From Bacteroidales bacterium (GTDB lineage Bacteria; Bacteroidota; Bacteroidia; Bacteroidales; WCHB1-69), in assembly GCA_017394765.1 (NCBI GenBank), contig JAFPXF010000074.1, forward strand, positions 45,302 to 109,301: a DNA stretch of 64,000 nucleotides. Reading direction: 5' to 3'. Positions 1 through 9,004 of this stretch are shown one piece after another. Below the pieces are notes generated by a model. That model was not told the DNA's origin. It did no database searches and saw only the letters and a program-made list of their open reading frames with translations. The stretch's first letter is position 1, and each line of letters begins with the position of its first letter. A program made the translations under genes and the position numbers.

Positions 1-297
1 TGTAGGTTCTGCGCGTCCGGTCACGTAATCATTGATTCGCGAAGGACTGACACCAATCTCCTGAGCCAATTGCTTCTGAGTCATTCCTTCTTCTTCAAGT
101 GACATCCCGATCAAATCGGCGACGGAAGGCTTGCTGATAGGGAAATGCTCCTTTTCATAATTGATTACAACATCCGATACCATCGTTAATTCAATGGCAT
201 TGCGATCATTGGAAGGTGTGTCGTCTTTCACTATCGGAAGGAGTTCTTCTATTCTTGCCAGGGCAAACTCATACTGTTCTTTTGTTATCTTGCTCAT
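1..297 (-). CDS. higA: HigA-type XRE antitoxin (C-terminus beyond window)
   Basis: The frame stays open for 99 codons from an ATG at 297 to the window edge, so the C-terminus is missing. The first 55 residues form a helical region resembling HigA antitoxins. They are followed by a Cro/CI helix-turn-helix of the type MTQKQLAQEIGVSPSRINDY. The start lies 2 nt after the stop of the toxin gene, so the pair is translated as one operon with the toxin first, the usual higBA order. HigA neutralises HigB and represses the shared promoter. Family assignment is from motif reading only. Confidence 0.85.
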   Translation of the reverse strand, partial: MSKITKEQYEFALARIEELLPIVKDDTPSNDRNAIELTMVSDVVINYEKEHFPISKPSVADLIGMSLEEEGMTQKQLAQEIGVSPSRINDYVTGRAEPT

Positions 298-299
298 AT

Positions 300-599
300 T
301 TAAATTGTTGATGCGTCAATTTTATCATATTCACCGTGTGTTCCCACAAATCGTATAAACAAATGGCCAATGGTGAATTTCACCACCACCACTAAACGGT
401 ATCTGTTTCCTCTGATATTAAATACATAGTGCTGATTACCAATATAATCCGTTGTTGGAAAATCCGCCTTGATATCAGAAAAATTGTGCCATTCAGCATT
501 TTCTGCTATGTCATACCAGCGTTCCAAAGCCGTTTTCGAGTCCCTATGCCCTTCAGATTCATAGAATTCAACGAGTTTTCTATGTGATACTACTCTCAT
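300..599 (-). CDS. higB: HigB-type mRNA interferase toxin
   Basis: This 99-residue protein has the RelE-fold HigB pattern: MRVVSHRKL at the start, a central W-x-x-F region, the strand NIRGNRYRLVVVVKF and the closing FVGTHGEYDKI. HigB family toxins cut mRNA on the ribosome. I chose the ATG at 599 because the frame upstream continues through the likely promoter at 607-615 and loses family resemblance. It is followed 2 nt later by the antitoxin gene. Confidence 0.88.
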   Translation of the reverse strand: MRVVSHRKLVEFYESEGHRDSKTALERWYDIAENAEWHNFSDIKADFPTTDYIGNQHYVFNIRGNRYRLVVVVKFTIGHLFIRFVGTHGEYDKIDASTI

Positions 600-606
600 A
601 TCGGAT

Positions 607-615
607 GCAAAAATA
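607..615 (-). promoter_or_regulatory. -7 promoter element of higBA
   Basis: The minus strand reads TATTTTTGC, the Bacteroidetes -7 consensus TAnnTTTG. It lies 7 nt upstream of the higB ATG, which would make the leader very short or absent. Confidence 0.55.
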
Positions 616-731
616 CACTTTTTTCTGAAATACAAAATTATTTTGATAAAAAATTTTGAAAATAAAAATCTATCACATCTCATTTTGGCACTAAAAGAGG
701 GAATCCATTCCGAATCTCCCATAATTATGCA

Positions 732-1796
732 TTATGAATTAATATGATAACCGCCGTGGCGTTTGCTGCCGACGTATTTGATGAGCTTGCGCTTGCGGAG
801 CTCGGAAAGGCAGCGCTCGACCGTGCTCAGCGAAATCTCGGTCTGGGCGACAATATCCGTGGTGTTGCAGCCCGGATTCGCCTGAATGCAGGAATGAACC
901 ATATCGAGCTTCTGTTGCGGAGGGACAACGGGCTTCCGTTTGTAATTCGACTGAGGCCTTCGCTTCGGAACTTGTTCCCCTCCTGTTTGGGACTTGTATC
1001 GTTGAAGACCCTCGACAACCTGGTCGGCGATCGAATCGCTGTTCTTGGGATCCACTGTGAACGAGAGCGGCTGCTTCGTCCACGGCATCTTTTTCAGGGT
1101 CACCTCGCTGCCGGTGCACGACCAAATGTACTGATACGGAATCAAAACGGCGGGCGAAATGCGGACAAATTCTTCTTCTCCAAATAGTTGCACAAGATGT
1201 TTCATAGAGCCGAGCCGTGTGAACCAACTGTCATGCACCGTATAGATGCGGGTAAAGTTCCCGTCCTGAACACAATAGTATATGTCGTCTTTAGGAATCA
1301 TGAGCAGGTTGCTCTCGTGGTCTATGACATCCACCATTTGGGTGTCACGATAGACCACCTGCACCTCCGCATCCAAGGCTTTTCGCAGTTCCTGCCGTTC
1401 CCGGAACATATACGGGAAGAAGTTGAAGGCCAAGTCACGTGCAGTAACAATCATCAGGTGATGTAAAAAAAACCTGAAAAGACCCCATTGCTCCATAGCA
1501 GCAGCACAACAACGTTTCATAAACGGCCAGGCGATAGCCATCTCAATCAATCCAGCCGCAATGGAGACGAAAACCACCACCACATAATAGACAACAGGAT
1601 GCTTCTTATGAATTAGCGGGTAAAGCAGAAAATAGTTGGCATATAAGGTGGCCAGCAGTAGCAGCCCTGCAAGAACCTCTTTGGTAGCACTTCCAGCATA
1701 AGGACGAAGTTGGGAGTAATTGGCAAAGAAGTGGAGCAGTATGGCACAGAATAAGATGTTCAGTAAAACAACAATGACGGTTCTTCGATGTTTCAT
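732..1796 (-). CDS. Membrane-bound LytTR transcriptional regulator with C-terminal winged helix (paralog A)
   Basis: The 354 residues read in three parts. Residues 1-130 contain three or four hydrophobic segments (about 7-25, 40-62, 68-95 and 104-130). Residues 150-250 are a LytTR-type DNA-binding domain (DDIYYCVQDGNFTRIY, then FVRISPAVLIP). Residues 295-353 are a winged helix (NTTDIVAQTEISLSTVERCL, then KLIKYVGSKRHGGYHI). There is no kinase or receiver domain, so it looks like a one-component membrane sensor-regulator. It is clearly paralogous to the gene at 21471-22568 along its whole length. It is transcribed divergently from two T9SS surface-protein genes, whose promoter carries a tandem LytTR-like site. 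The signal it senses cannot be read from the sequence. Confidence 0.85.
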   Translation of the reverse strand: MKHRRTVIVVLLNILFCAILLHFFANYSQLRPYAGSATKEVLAGLLLLATLYANYFLLYPLIHKKHPVVYYVVVVFVSIAAGLIEMAIAWPFMKRCCAAAMEQWGLFRFFLHHLMIVTARDLAFNFFPYMFRERQELRKALDAEVQVVYRDTQMVDVIDHESNLLMIPKDDIYYCVQDGNFTRIYTVHDSWFTRLGSMKHLVQLFGEEEFVRISPAVLIPYQYIWSCTGSEVTLKKMPWTKQPLSFTVDPKNSDSIADQVVEGLQRYKSQTGGEQVPKRRPQSNYKRKPVVPPQQKLDMVHSCIQANPGCNTTDIVAQTEISLSTVERCLSELRKRKLIKYVGSKRHGGYHINS

Positions 1797-1855
1797 AATC
1801 GGACTTCAATATTCGTTCATTATTATGATTCTTGTTTTCAGATCTGAAAGTCACT

Positions 1856-1864
1856 GCAAAAATA
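1856..1864 (-). promoter_or_regulatory. -7 element of LytTR regulator A
   Basis: The minus strand reads TATTTTTGC, 60 nt upstream of the regulator start. The intergenic stretch 1797-2130 holds this promoter, candidate half-sites at 1904-1934, the tandem site at 2032-2064 and the divergent promoter at 2087. No gene is seen in it. Confidence 0.6.
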
Positions 1865-1903
1865 GTGAATTAATCCAAACAAAGCCCTAAAAACAGCTCC
1901 ATT

Positions 1904-1934
1904 CCCTCACCGAAAAGCCCTCTAAATCCCTCAC
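1904..1934 (-). promoter_or_regulatory. Candidate extra LytTR half-sites, inverted and spaced 24 bp
   Basis: The minus strand has GTGAGGG at 1934-1928 and again at 1910-1904. The first copy sits in TGTGAGGGAT, identical to the second half-site of the plus-strand module at 2055-2064. The 24-bp spacing differs from the 21 bp of the main module. The nearer copy begins 46 bp from the regulator's own -7 element. It may serve autoregulation; this is inference. Confidence 0.3.
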
Positions 1935-2031
1935 AACAGCGCAAAAATCTGGTGTTTACATAAAATATTGAAAATCAGTTTTTACATCCATCTAAATACA
2001 AGCTCAGAACAGCAAACCGGCCATTTATTTT

Positions 2032-2064
2032 GCCGTGAGGGAACATATTTTTGCTGTGAGGGAT
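2032..2064 (+). promoter_or_regulatory. Tandem LytTR-type binding site upstream of the surface-protein operon
   Basis: Two direct half-sites GTGAGG begin at 2035 and 2056, exactly 21 bp apart. The second begins 31 bp before the first base of the -7 element at 2087. The same arrangement, with the same spacings, is at 22752-22784 beside the paralogous regulator. Known LytTR sites are 9-bp direct repeats with a 12-13 bp spacer, which gives the same 21-22 bp period. Binding has not been shown. Confidence 0.6.
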
Positions 2065-2086
2065 ATAAAAGTGTTGCAAAAGATTG

Positions 2087-2095
2087 TATTTTTGC
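2087..2095 (+). promoter_or_regulatory. -7 element of the surface-protein operon
   Basis: The element reads TATTTTTGC, 44 nt upstream of the ATG at 2131. A second TATTTTTGC at 2046-2054 lies inside the LytTR-type module and is probably part of the spacer, because the equivalent spacer at 22763-22775 is similar but lacks a clean -7 match. Confidence 0.65.
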
Positions 2096-2130
2096 AGTCA
2101 GAAAACTTATATAATTGAATGATTTTCGTC

Positions 2131-4842
2131 ATGAAAAAATTGTTTATCATCCAATGGTTGATGTTGATTTCAATTCTGACTGTTGTGGCACAGGTACCCA
2201 CTCTTCCCTACACGGCCACTTTTTCTACGTCAGAAGGTTGGGTGCTGAACAATGGTGCTGCTCAGAATTACTGGATATTAGGCACCTCTGGCAGTAACAA
2301 TGCACTCCTTGTGACCGACAACGACACTACACCCACCTATTCCTACACCCGGAGTAATGTTGCTGCCGAAAAGTCCTTTGTAGTCGGGGATGCTGACAAA
2401 ATCATTGTCTCTTTCGACTTGAATTGTGGCGGCAAATACAACAAAGACTTTCTGAAGATGTTTCTGGCGCCTCCTTCTCAGACCTACGAGGGTGGAATCG
2501 CCTACTCGTGGGGTGTCAGTACGAATTCCCTTTATGCAGCCAACTTCAGCGACCACTTCGATATGACCAACACGCCAAACTATCCTTATATTATCAATTT
2601 GACAGGTGGCAAAACTATCCATTTGGACGTTCGGATGAACAATCCGATTGACAATCCCGATACCAATTCGATCGCCAAATTGGTTTTCGGATGGGTTAAT
2701 GACTACGGCAGCACCTACGATCATGGAATGCCGCCCGCACCTACCATCACCAATTTGCGTCTGAAAAAAGAGACGTGTACTCCTCTTACCGGATTGTCCG
2801 TCTTCAACATCCACAGTCATTCAGTAGAGTTGTCATGGAATATGCCTGATGGTGGCGCTTCTAACTATATTGTCCAATATGCTAAAGATGGACAGAATTG
2901 GGACGATGCCTATATCACCACCGTGAACGTGCAGGACACGTCTGTGACGCTAACCGGTTTGCAGTCTATAACGAAATATTGGGTAAGGGTGGCACGCAAT
3001 TGCGGCAGCGATACCAGCGTTTGGATCAAACAATCGTTCACCACATCTTGCGACTATATTGACACCTTGCCTTTCTTCTGCGATTTTTCTGTTCTTCCAA
3101 GTGGCAACATACAGATTCCTGCTTGTTGGGAAAGGGGTTCGGAAAGCTCTTGGGATCCTTATGTCAGCTCTGGTGCTTTATATCTTTTTGGGGCCAACAC
3201 CATTTCCATGCCGCACTTGAACAGACAGACGATTAATATGGCTATGACAGAGGTCTCTTTCTATGCAAAAAGCGCGGACAACAATGACATATTGATAGTT
3301 GGTGTGATGACTGATGCCAGCGAAGACTCCACGTTTGTGGCTGTGGATACGCTGAACCTGACCACCACTTTCAGACACTATTCGGTTCCGTTGGGCAGTT
3401 ACACTGGAATTGGCGATAGGGTCTCCTTCAAAAGTATTGACTATAGCGATATATATGTTGATGATGTGTGTCTCGACTCCATTCTTTCATGCCAAAGACC
3501 CTTCGAGCAGATTTCTTCCAATCCTACGCTTAGCAGTGTGGACTTGAGTTGGACGGGAACAGAATCATCTTATAACCTTTACTATCGAATCAAGGGGGAC
3601 AGTGCTTTTACGGTTGTGCCGAACGTGTCGTTGGGTAACAACGGTGTTTACACATTGTCAGGACTGGCCTCGAGTACGATTTACCAATGGTATGTGGCGG
3701 CTCGGTGCAATGACGGCACCGAAGCGGCAAGCCACGAACTCAGCATTTTTGCCACACTTTGTGATCCAATTGTTGAGCTTCCCGTGACTTGGGACTTTGA
3801 ATACTATAACAATGAAACCATGTTACCTGTATGTTGGGAAACATTGTCCGAATCTTCTGCCATTAGGATAGACGAGTCTCACAGTGGTACACACGTGCTG
3901 AGGCTGTACTACGAAAATAACGGATCAAATATTATCATACTCCCAAAAGTGGAGAACAATCTCTATCCAATTGATAATCTGCAGATAAGGTTCTATGCCA
4001 AGAATATGGGAACTTATAGCGATTGGCATGTTCAGGTCATCGGTGGGCTGATTACGAATCCAGAGTACAGTTCCACCTTTATTCCTAACGACACAATTAA
4101 TGTGATTGGTGCGGCAGGCGGAAGTTTCCAAGAATACACGCTTCGAGTGGCGGATTATTCTTGGTCGAACGGTTATCCCGCCATAAAGTTTGTGAAAGTT
4201 GCTGGCCCAATGTGGCTTCTCATTGATGACCTGACATTAGAGGCTGTTGATACCGCAATTCTCCCAGTGCGCCCCTCCGTAATGGCTGTTGACGCAAACT
4301 CTATCGGACAGACAACCGCGACGCTAAACGCCACCATCAATAACCCGGGCAACTTGCCTGTCTCTGCTGCGGGGTTTGAATGGAAGAATATCTCGGAAAA
4401 TGCGTTTACGCCGATTGATTGTTCCGTCTCGAATAACGCTTTTATGACCGAACTGACCAATTTAACCGCAAATACAACATACGCCTACAGGGCATTCATC
4501 ACTTACTTTGGTATAACCGATTACAGTGAGGAAACTATCTTTGCCACCTTGCCCGATGATAATGACACTGTCCATGTTGACGAGTATTTGCCCAGCAGCA
4601 TCAAGCTGTATCCCAATCCAGCAAATAAGTATGTTGATATACAATGTACAATAAACAATGTACAATTGGAGAGTGTTGAGGTGATAGATGTTTACGGCAA
4701 GGTAGTCCATGCCATTGTAAGAGCGAATAATCATTTGCCCCTGCGGACTCGCATCAACGTTTCGGGATTGGCCGGTGGCATCTATTTTGTGCGTGTGACT
4801 ACCGATAAAGGCATGGTGATAAAGAAATTTGTGAAGAAATAA
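2131..4842 (+). CDS. Secreted fibronectin-III protein with T9SS type A sorting domain
   Basis: About 903 residues. A signal peptide (MKKLFIIQWLMLISILTVVAQ) leads, so I prefer the ATG at 2131 over the in-frame ATG at 2119. Fibronectin-III-like modules lie near residues 215-310 and 450-545 (ELSW and DLSW strands, each beginning with a Cys-x-x-Pro or Cys-x-x-Leu pattern). They alternate with beta-sandwich or jelly-roll segments starting LPFFCDF and LPVTWDFE. A third beta-sandwich is near 725-815. The last 80 residues are a Por-type sorting domain (YPNPANKYVDI, then GIYFVRVTTDKGMVIKKFVKK), so the protein should be exported by T9SS and anchored or released at the surface. A 29-nt gap to the next gene implies an operon. 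Ligand unknown; an adhesin or surface-layer role is inference. Confidence 0.85.
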   Translation: MKKLFIIQWLMLISILTVVAQVPTLPYTATFSTSEGWVLNNGAAQNYWILGTSGSNNALLVTDNDTTPTYSYTRSNVAAEKSFVVGDADKIIVSFDLNCGGKYNKDFLKMFLAPPSQTYEGGIAYSWGVSTNSLYAANFSDHFDMTNTPNYPYIINLTGGKTIHLDVRMNNPIDNPDTNSIAKLVFGWVNDYGSTYDHGMPPAPTITNLRLKKETCTPLTGLSVFNIHSHSVELSWNMPDGGASNYIVQYAKDGQNWDDAYITTVNVQDTSVTLTGLQSITKYWVRVARNCGSDTSVWIKQSFTTSCDYIDTLPFFCDFSVLPSGNIQIPACWERGSESSWDPYVSSGALYLFGANTISMPHLNRQTINMAMTEVSFYAKSADNNDILIVGVMTDASEDSTFVAVDTLNLTTTFRHYSVPLGSYTGIGDRVSFKSIDYSDIYVDDVCLDSILSCQRPFEQISSNPTLSSVDLSWTGTESSYNLYYRIKGDSAFTVVPNVSLGNNGVYTLSGLASSTIYQWYVAARCNDGTEAASHELSIFATLCDPIVELPVTWDFEYYNNETMLPVCWETLSESSAIRIDESHSGTHVLRLYYENNGSNIIILPKVENNLYPIDNLQIRFYAKNMGTYSDWHVQVIGGLITNPEYSSTFIPNDTINVIGAAGGSFQEYTLRVADYSWSNGYPAIKFVKVAGPMWLLIDDLTLEAVDTAILPVRPSVMAVDANSIGQTTATLNATINNPGNLPVSAAGFEWKNISENAFTPIDCSVSNNAFMTELTNLTANTTYAYRAFITYFGITDYSEETIFATLPDDNDTVHVDEYLPSSIKLYPNPANKYVDIQCTINNVQLESVEVIDVYGKVVHAIVRANNHLPLRTRINVSGLAGGIYFVRVTTDKGMVIKKFVKK

Positions 4843-4871
4843 CTCTGTTTACAAGTAAATAAAGATTCGCT

Positions 4872-7800
4872 ATGAAAAGGTCTCGTATAATATGGTGCTT
4901 GATTTTAATAGCCACATTGTCTCTGCCGACAGAAAAACTGGCGGCGCAATTTTCTTGTCCTCCCGTAAGTGGCATCACATTGTCGTCAGTGACGGAGCAC
5001 ACGGCCGAAATCACGTGGACAGCCGGTGGAAGTGAAAATCACTGGTTTTATTATCCTACAACAGATTTAACAACGCCCGCCCCGGCACCAGCTAACGAGG
5101 GTTGGATGCATACGGACAATCCTCTTCTGTTGGACTCTCTTGCTGATGGTCGTTGTTACAGACTTTGGATCAGGGCCGGATGCGGTGCGGGAAATGTCAG
5201 TTCTGCCCAACCCTTTGAGTTTTGGACGGAGTGCCAAGAGATAACCTTGCCTTACACAGAGGATTTTGACCATCCGGACAGCATATTCTACCTCGGTTTC
5301 CAAAATTCAGGGCCGCTGCCACACTGCTGGCGAAAGCTGAGTCCCTATCTTAATTCAGGTCCTTATTGCACCAGCGACAGCTGTCTTACGTTCTACAGCA
5401 CCAACAACGAGTACAAGGTAGCCATTCTACCGCGCCTTTCCAACGACCTGCTGATTTCCCACCTCAAGATGAGCTTTGATTGCAAGAAGTTGCAATATTA
5501 CTATCCATCCTCTTTGATAGTAGGTGTGATGGACGACCCCACCGATCTTTCTTCGTTCACGCCTGTGGATACGGTTTACACTCCTGATGTCAACTATTGG
5601 GATTGGCATCACAGGGAGGTTTTTTTCGAAAACTACACGGGAACGGGACATTATATTGCTTTGAAATGTCAGTATTCCTCACCAAATTATTTCAAGGTGG
5701 ACAACTTGACGATTGACACTGCGTTCACCTGCCATACACCTACAAATCTGATGGCTACGGGTATTTCACCCTCATCCATTTATGTGACTTGGGAGGGTGA
5801 GGCCGGTGAGAATGAGTGGCAGGTGGCGATTGTGCCCGATTATTCTACACTTCCCGATAGCAGCAGTGTCGTCACCGTGCATGAGAAGCATCATCTCTTC
5901 ACAAACCTCACAGACAGCAATTATGTGTTTTTTGTTCGAACGCGCTGTGCCAACGGCTGGGGTTGCAGTGAGTGGGTGTCTGTTCCCGTAACCACCTTCT
6001 CCCACGAACCCGCCACAGTTCCCTATTCCCACAATTTCGATAATGGAAGTGAAAACGCTGCTTGGCGGGTGGAGAACGGAAATTTTGTCAATCGGTGGTA
6101 TATCGGAAAACCTAACGGTTACAATGATTCATTGTTGTACATTTCCAACAATTACGGTGCAGACGCCTCCTACGGCAGCTCGCGGTCTGTGGTGTGGGCA
6201 TATCGCGACTTTTTCCTTTCAGGAGCCACCGAATATGAGGTCAAGTTCAGGTGGTTGTGCCAAGGGCACGCTAATTACGGATATATGCAGGCTCTCGTCG
6301 GGGAACCCGCGCCGATACCTGTTTCCCAAAATGATATTCTTTACCCCGACAGTGCGGAGCTGTTAGGAAAGTATGCTCTTCAGAATAATTGGAAAACAGA
6401 TCGTTACGTGTTTGGAAACGAATACAATAACACCATTCAGCGTCTCTATTTTCTCTGGCGCAATGCCTCGTATCCTTCGAATCCTCCTGGTGCGGTCATC
6501 GACTACGTGCAAGTCATCCCTTACCACTGTGTCCGACCGTCCGACCTTTCACTGGATTTTGTGGACGATCACGATGCTATCATCTCCTTTTCCCCTGCCT
6601 TGAATGAAATAAACACTTGGGAGTATGTTGTTTTAGAAGGCGACAGTTTCCCGAATGATTCCCTCCCTGTCCTCACCACTTCATATACGTCTGTTTCTCT
6701 CTCCGGACTGTCTGAAAGCACCTCCTACACGCTCTATATCCGCGGTGTCTGCAGCAATGGCTATCACTCCTCCTGGGCTGAATTCAAGTTCAAGACGGAA
6801 TGTTCCCCCCTTGTTCTGCCATACGTGGAGACCTTCGACGTGACGGGCGACAGCAAGTTTGAGTGTTGGTCATTTCCCGCCCCCGAGACAGGAATGCAAA
6901 GACCATCCATCTATAAACCGACTCATGATTGGGAAGTGGACACCAATCCTGTTCTCCGGTTTTCGGGCATTGGTCACAACCATGCGTTGGCTATCCTTCC
7001 AGAAGTGCCTTCCGGTTATTCTCTCAACAGCCTGCGATTGTCATTTTTAATACGAACAAATACTGACAGCATCCACTTGATTGTGGGGGTGATGTCTAAT
7101 CCAGATGATTTCTCTACTTTTTCCCCAGTGGACACTGTTCAAACAGTCGAGCCATTTTATATTGACCGTAAAGAGGTTTACTTTGACCAATACCAGGGGT
7201 CGGGTACTTATATTGCCATTCTCTCCGATTATGTTGGAGACAACACTTGCCACCTCGATGTGGACGATTTGATCTTGGACATCGCGCCCTTATGCCTTGC
7301 CCCGTCTGGATTAAAGGCTATCAACATGGGCCAAAACTCAGCAACGCTGTCGTGGACACCTGCCAATAACGAGCAGGCTTGGGAAATTGCGTACGGCACG
7401 GATAATTTCGATCCAGACTCAACACAGAACATCTGTGTGGCCACCACGAACCCATTCACGCTGACGGGGCTTGCCGAAGGGACATTTTACGGTCTCTATG
7501 TGCGGGCGTTGTGCTCTTCAGGGGAACACAGCGAATGGAGCCCGCTCGGTTATGCGTTCACTCGTTGCGCCCCGATTTCAGTGGTCAGTCAGCCATACCA
7601 GGAATCTTTTGACAGCTACACAACAGGGATATCCTCATCGGCTTACACTCCTATAGAATACCCCTATATTTCGTACCCGAACTGCTGGTCGTTCCTTAAT
7701 CTCCATACCATTGTCGGTTTTCCTGACTGGACTCTTCCAGCTGCGTTTTTGTCCAACAGGAGCACTTTGATTGTCTATGGAAACAGTCTGCACCTCGTAA

Positions 7801-8675
7801 ACAGCAAAGTTACGCCGCTGTATGCGGTTCTTCCTGAATTTGTTGAACATCTCCGCTTTTTGAAGCTGACTTTCTCCTATAAATACTCAAACCTGAGACC
7901 TCACCTTTCAGTGGGATATATGACCGATCCCTCAGACGGGAACACATATCATGAGGTGCAATTCTGTCCGAATTCGAACTCAAACAATTTCACGACCCTG
8001 ACCATCAACTACAGTACGCTTGGTCTTGATCCTAACAGCAACTATTACATTGCGTTCCGGGCGTATGATTCCGTCTCCGGCTGGAAGAATGTTGCCCTTG
8101 AGAATGTGAAGGTAGAGCTTATCCCAAATGCTTTTCCGGCACCCACGCAGTTGAATGTCAGCGATATCACTACGCACTCGGCTGTGCTGGATTGGACTAA
8201 CGGGAATGACGAGAACCAATGGGTGGTACAGTACAGAGTCGCCACCAGGTCTGAATGGACAGACAGTATGGAGGTTTTCTCGCATCCTGTCCTTCTCGAC
8301 AGTCTGGCAGCCAACACAGCATACGATGTCCGGGTAAAATCAGTTTATGGGAACAACAAGACTATGTGCAGCGACTACACCGCCACGGCATTCACCACAC
8401 TCGATGACACCACTTCGGTGTCCGATTACGACGGCTTTGGCCAACATATCGCCATCCGGCCCAACCCCGCCAAGCAATATATCGACGTGGTTTTGGATGA
8501 GGATCCTGGGCCTTGCCAGATCACGTTATATGACAGTCATAGTCGGAAGATTGGGGAGTATAATACTTTGGAAAGTAACACGAGAATACCTCTTGGGCAT
8601 CTTTCTTCAGGCGTTTATTTCGTTCAAATCACGGGTGGTAATATCAGGGTTACCAAGAAATTGATTAAGGAATAG
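4872..8675 (+). CDS. Very large secreted fibronectin-III repeat protein with T9SS type A sorting domain
   Basis: 1267 residues with a signal peptide ending near LAAQFSC. The body repeats a two-part module. A fibronectin-III-like domain opens with Cys-x-x-Pro and a V-x-W or L-x-W strand (near residues 33, 285, 560, 810 and a last one near 1090). Then comes a beta-sandwich opening LPYTEDFD, VPYSHNFD, LPYVETFD or QPYQESFD and containing a C-W pair. The C-terminus (IRPNPAKQYIDVVL, then GVYFVQITGGNIRVTKKLIKE) is a T9SS type A sorting domain. It follows the 2131 gene by 29 nt and shares its module plan, so the pair probably arose by duplication and is regulated together. Function beyond surface exposure is not recognisable. 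Confidence 0.87.
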   Translation: MKRSRIIWCLILIATLSLPTEKLAAQFSCPPVSGITLSSVTEHTAEITWTAGGSENHWFYYPTTDLTTPAPAPANEGWMHTDNPLLLDSLADGRCYRLWIRAGCGAGNVSSAQPFEFWTECQEITLPYTEDFDHPDSIFYLGFQNSGPLPHCWRKLSPYLNSGPYCTSDSCLTFYSTNNEYKVAILPRLSNDLLISHLKMSFDCKKLQYYYPSSLIVGVMDDPTDLSSFTPVDTVYTPDVNYWDWHHREVFFENYTGTGHYIALKCQYSSPNYFKVDNLTIDTAFTCHTPTNLMATGISPSSIYVTWEGEAGENEWQVAIVPDYSTLPDSSSVVTVHEKHHLFTNLTDSNYVFFVRTRCANGWGCSEWVSVPVTTFSHEPATVPYSHNFDNGSENAAWRVENGNFVNRWYIGKPNGYNDSLLYISNNYGADASYGSSRSVVWAYRDFFLSGATEYEVKFRWLCQGHANYGYMQALVGEPAPIPVSQNDILYPDSAELLGKYALQNNWKTDRYVFGNEYNNTIQRLYFLWRNASYPSNPPGAVIDYVQVIPYHCVRPSDLSLDFVDDHDAIISFSPALNEINTWEYVVLEGDSFPNDSLPVLTTSYTSVSLSGLSESTSYTLYIRGVCSNGYHSSWAEFKFKTECSPLVLPYVETFDVTGDSKFECWSFPAPETGMQRPSIYKPTHDWEVDTNPVLRFSGIGHNHALAILPEVPSGYSLNSLRLSFLIRTNTDSIHLIVGVMSNPDDFSTFSPVDTVQTVEPFYIDRKEVYFDQYQGSGTYIAILSDYVGDNTCHLDVDDLILDIAPLCLAPSGLKAINMGQNSATLSWTPANNEQAWEIAYGTDNFDPDSTQNICVATTNPFTLTGLAEGTFYGLYVRALCSSGEHSEWSPLGYAFTRCAPISVVSQPYQESFDSYTTGISSSAYTPIEYPYISYPNCWSFLNLHTIVGFPDWTLPAAFLSNRSTLIVYGNSLHLVNSKVTPLYAVLPEFVEHLRFLKLTFSYKYSNLRPHLSVGYMTDPSDGNTYHEVQFCPNSNSNNFTTLTINYSTLGLDPNSNYYIAFRAYDSVSGWKNVALENVKVELIPNAFPAPTQLNVSDITTHSAVLDWTNGNDENQWVVQYRVATRSEWTDSMEVFSHPVLLDSLAANTAYDVRVKSVYGNNKTMCSDYTATAFTTLDDTTSVSDYDGFGQHIAIRPNPAKQYIDVVLDEDPGPCQITLYDSHSRKIGEYNTLESNTRIPLGHLSSGVYFVQITGGNIRVTKKLIKE

Positions 8676-9004
8676 CAAAACTTTGAACCTTGAACTTTGA
8701 ATCCTGAAACTTGAAACCACCTGATGAAAAAGTGGGAAACGTCACGGGGAAGACATGTTGCATCAGTTCTGCATCATCGTCGAACCACACATCCCTTTCG
8801 CGGCAAGCAACGCACACCCTCGTCTCAACCGTTCTCCTGCGCCGCGATTGTCATCATACGCACCACCTAGCCCCAGACTGCACTACCGTTTCGTCCGGGG
8901 TTATTGAGATTTTGTCCCTCCAGGACTGCTTAAGGAAAACAGATGTTTCTATTTTTTCTACCGAGCTCTTGCCCCTGACGGGGCTGCTCAAGGAAAACTA
9001 TTAA
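8676..9004. repeat. Gene-free stretch made of dispersed intergenic repeats
   Basis: No supported gene. The block at 8958-9000 (GCTCTTGCCCCTGACGGGGC core, hairpin-forming) recurs inverted at 26281-26320 and 26337-26371 and directly at 43183-43224. A fragment near 8800-8840, read on the minus strand, matches the leader of the repeat at about 26360-26415. The remainder near 8880-8940 also looks repeat-derived (palindromic GTCCCTCCAGGAC). Confidence 0.6.

Noticed and set aside
2046..2054. TATTTTTGC as the main promoter of the surface operon
   Set aside because: It sits in the spacer between the two LytTR half-sites; the 2087 copy has the same distance as in locus B.
8711..9004. 97-codon plus-strand frame ending in the hairpin block
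   Set aside because: Its C-terminal half is repeat-derived, with the same translated repeat seen in other gaps; no domain or promoter.
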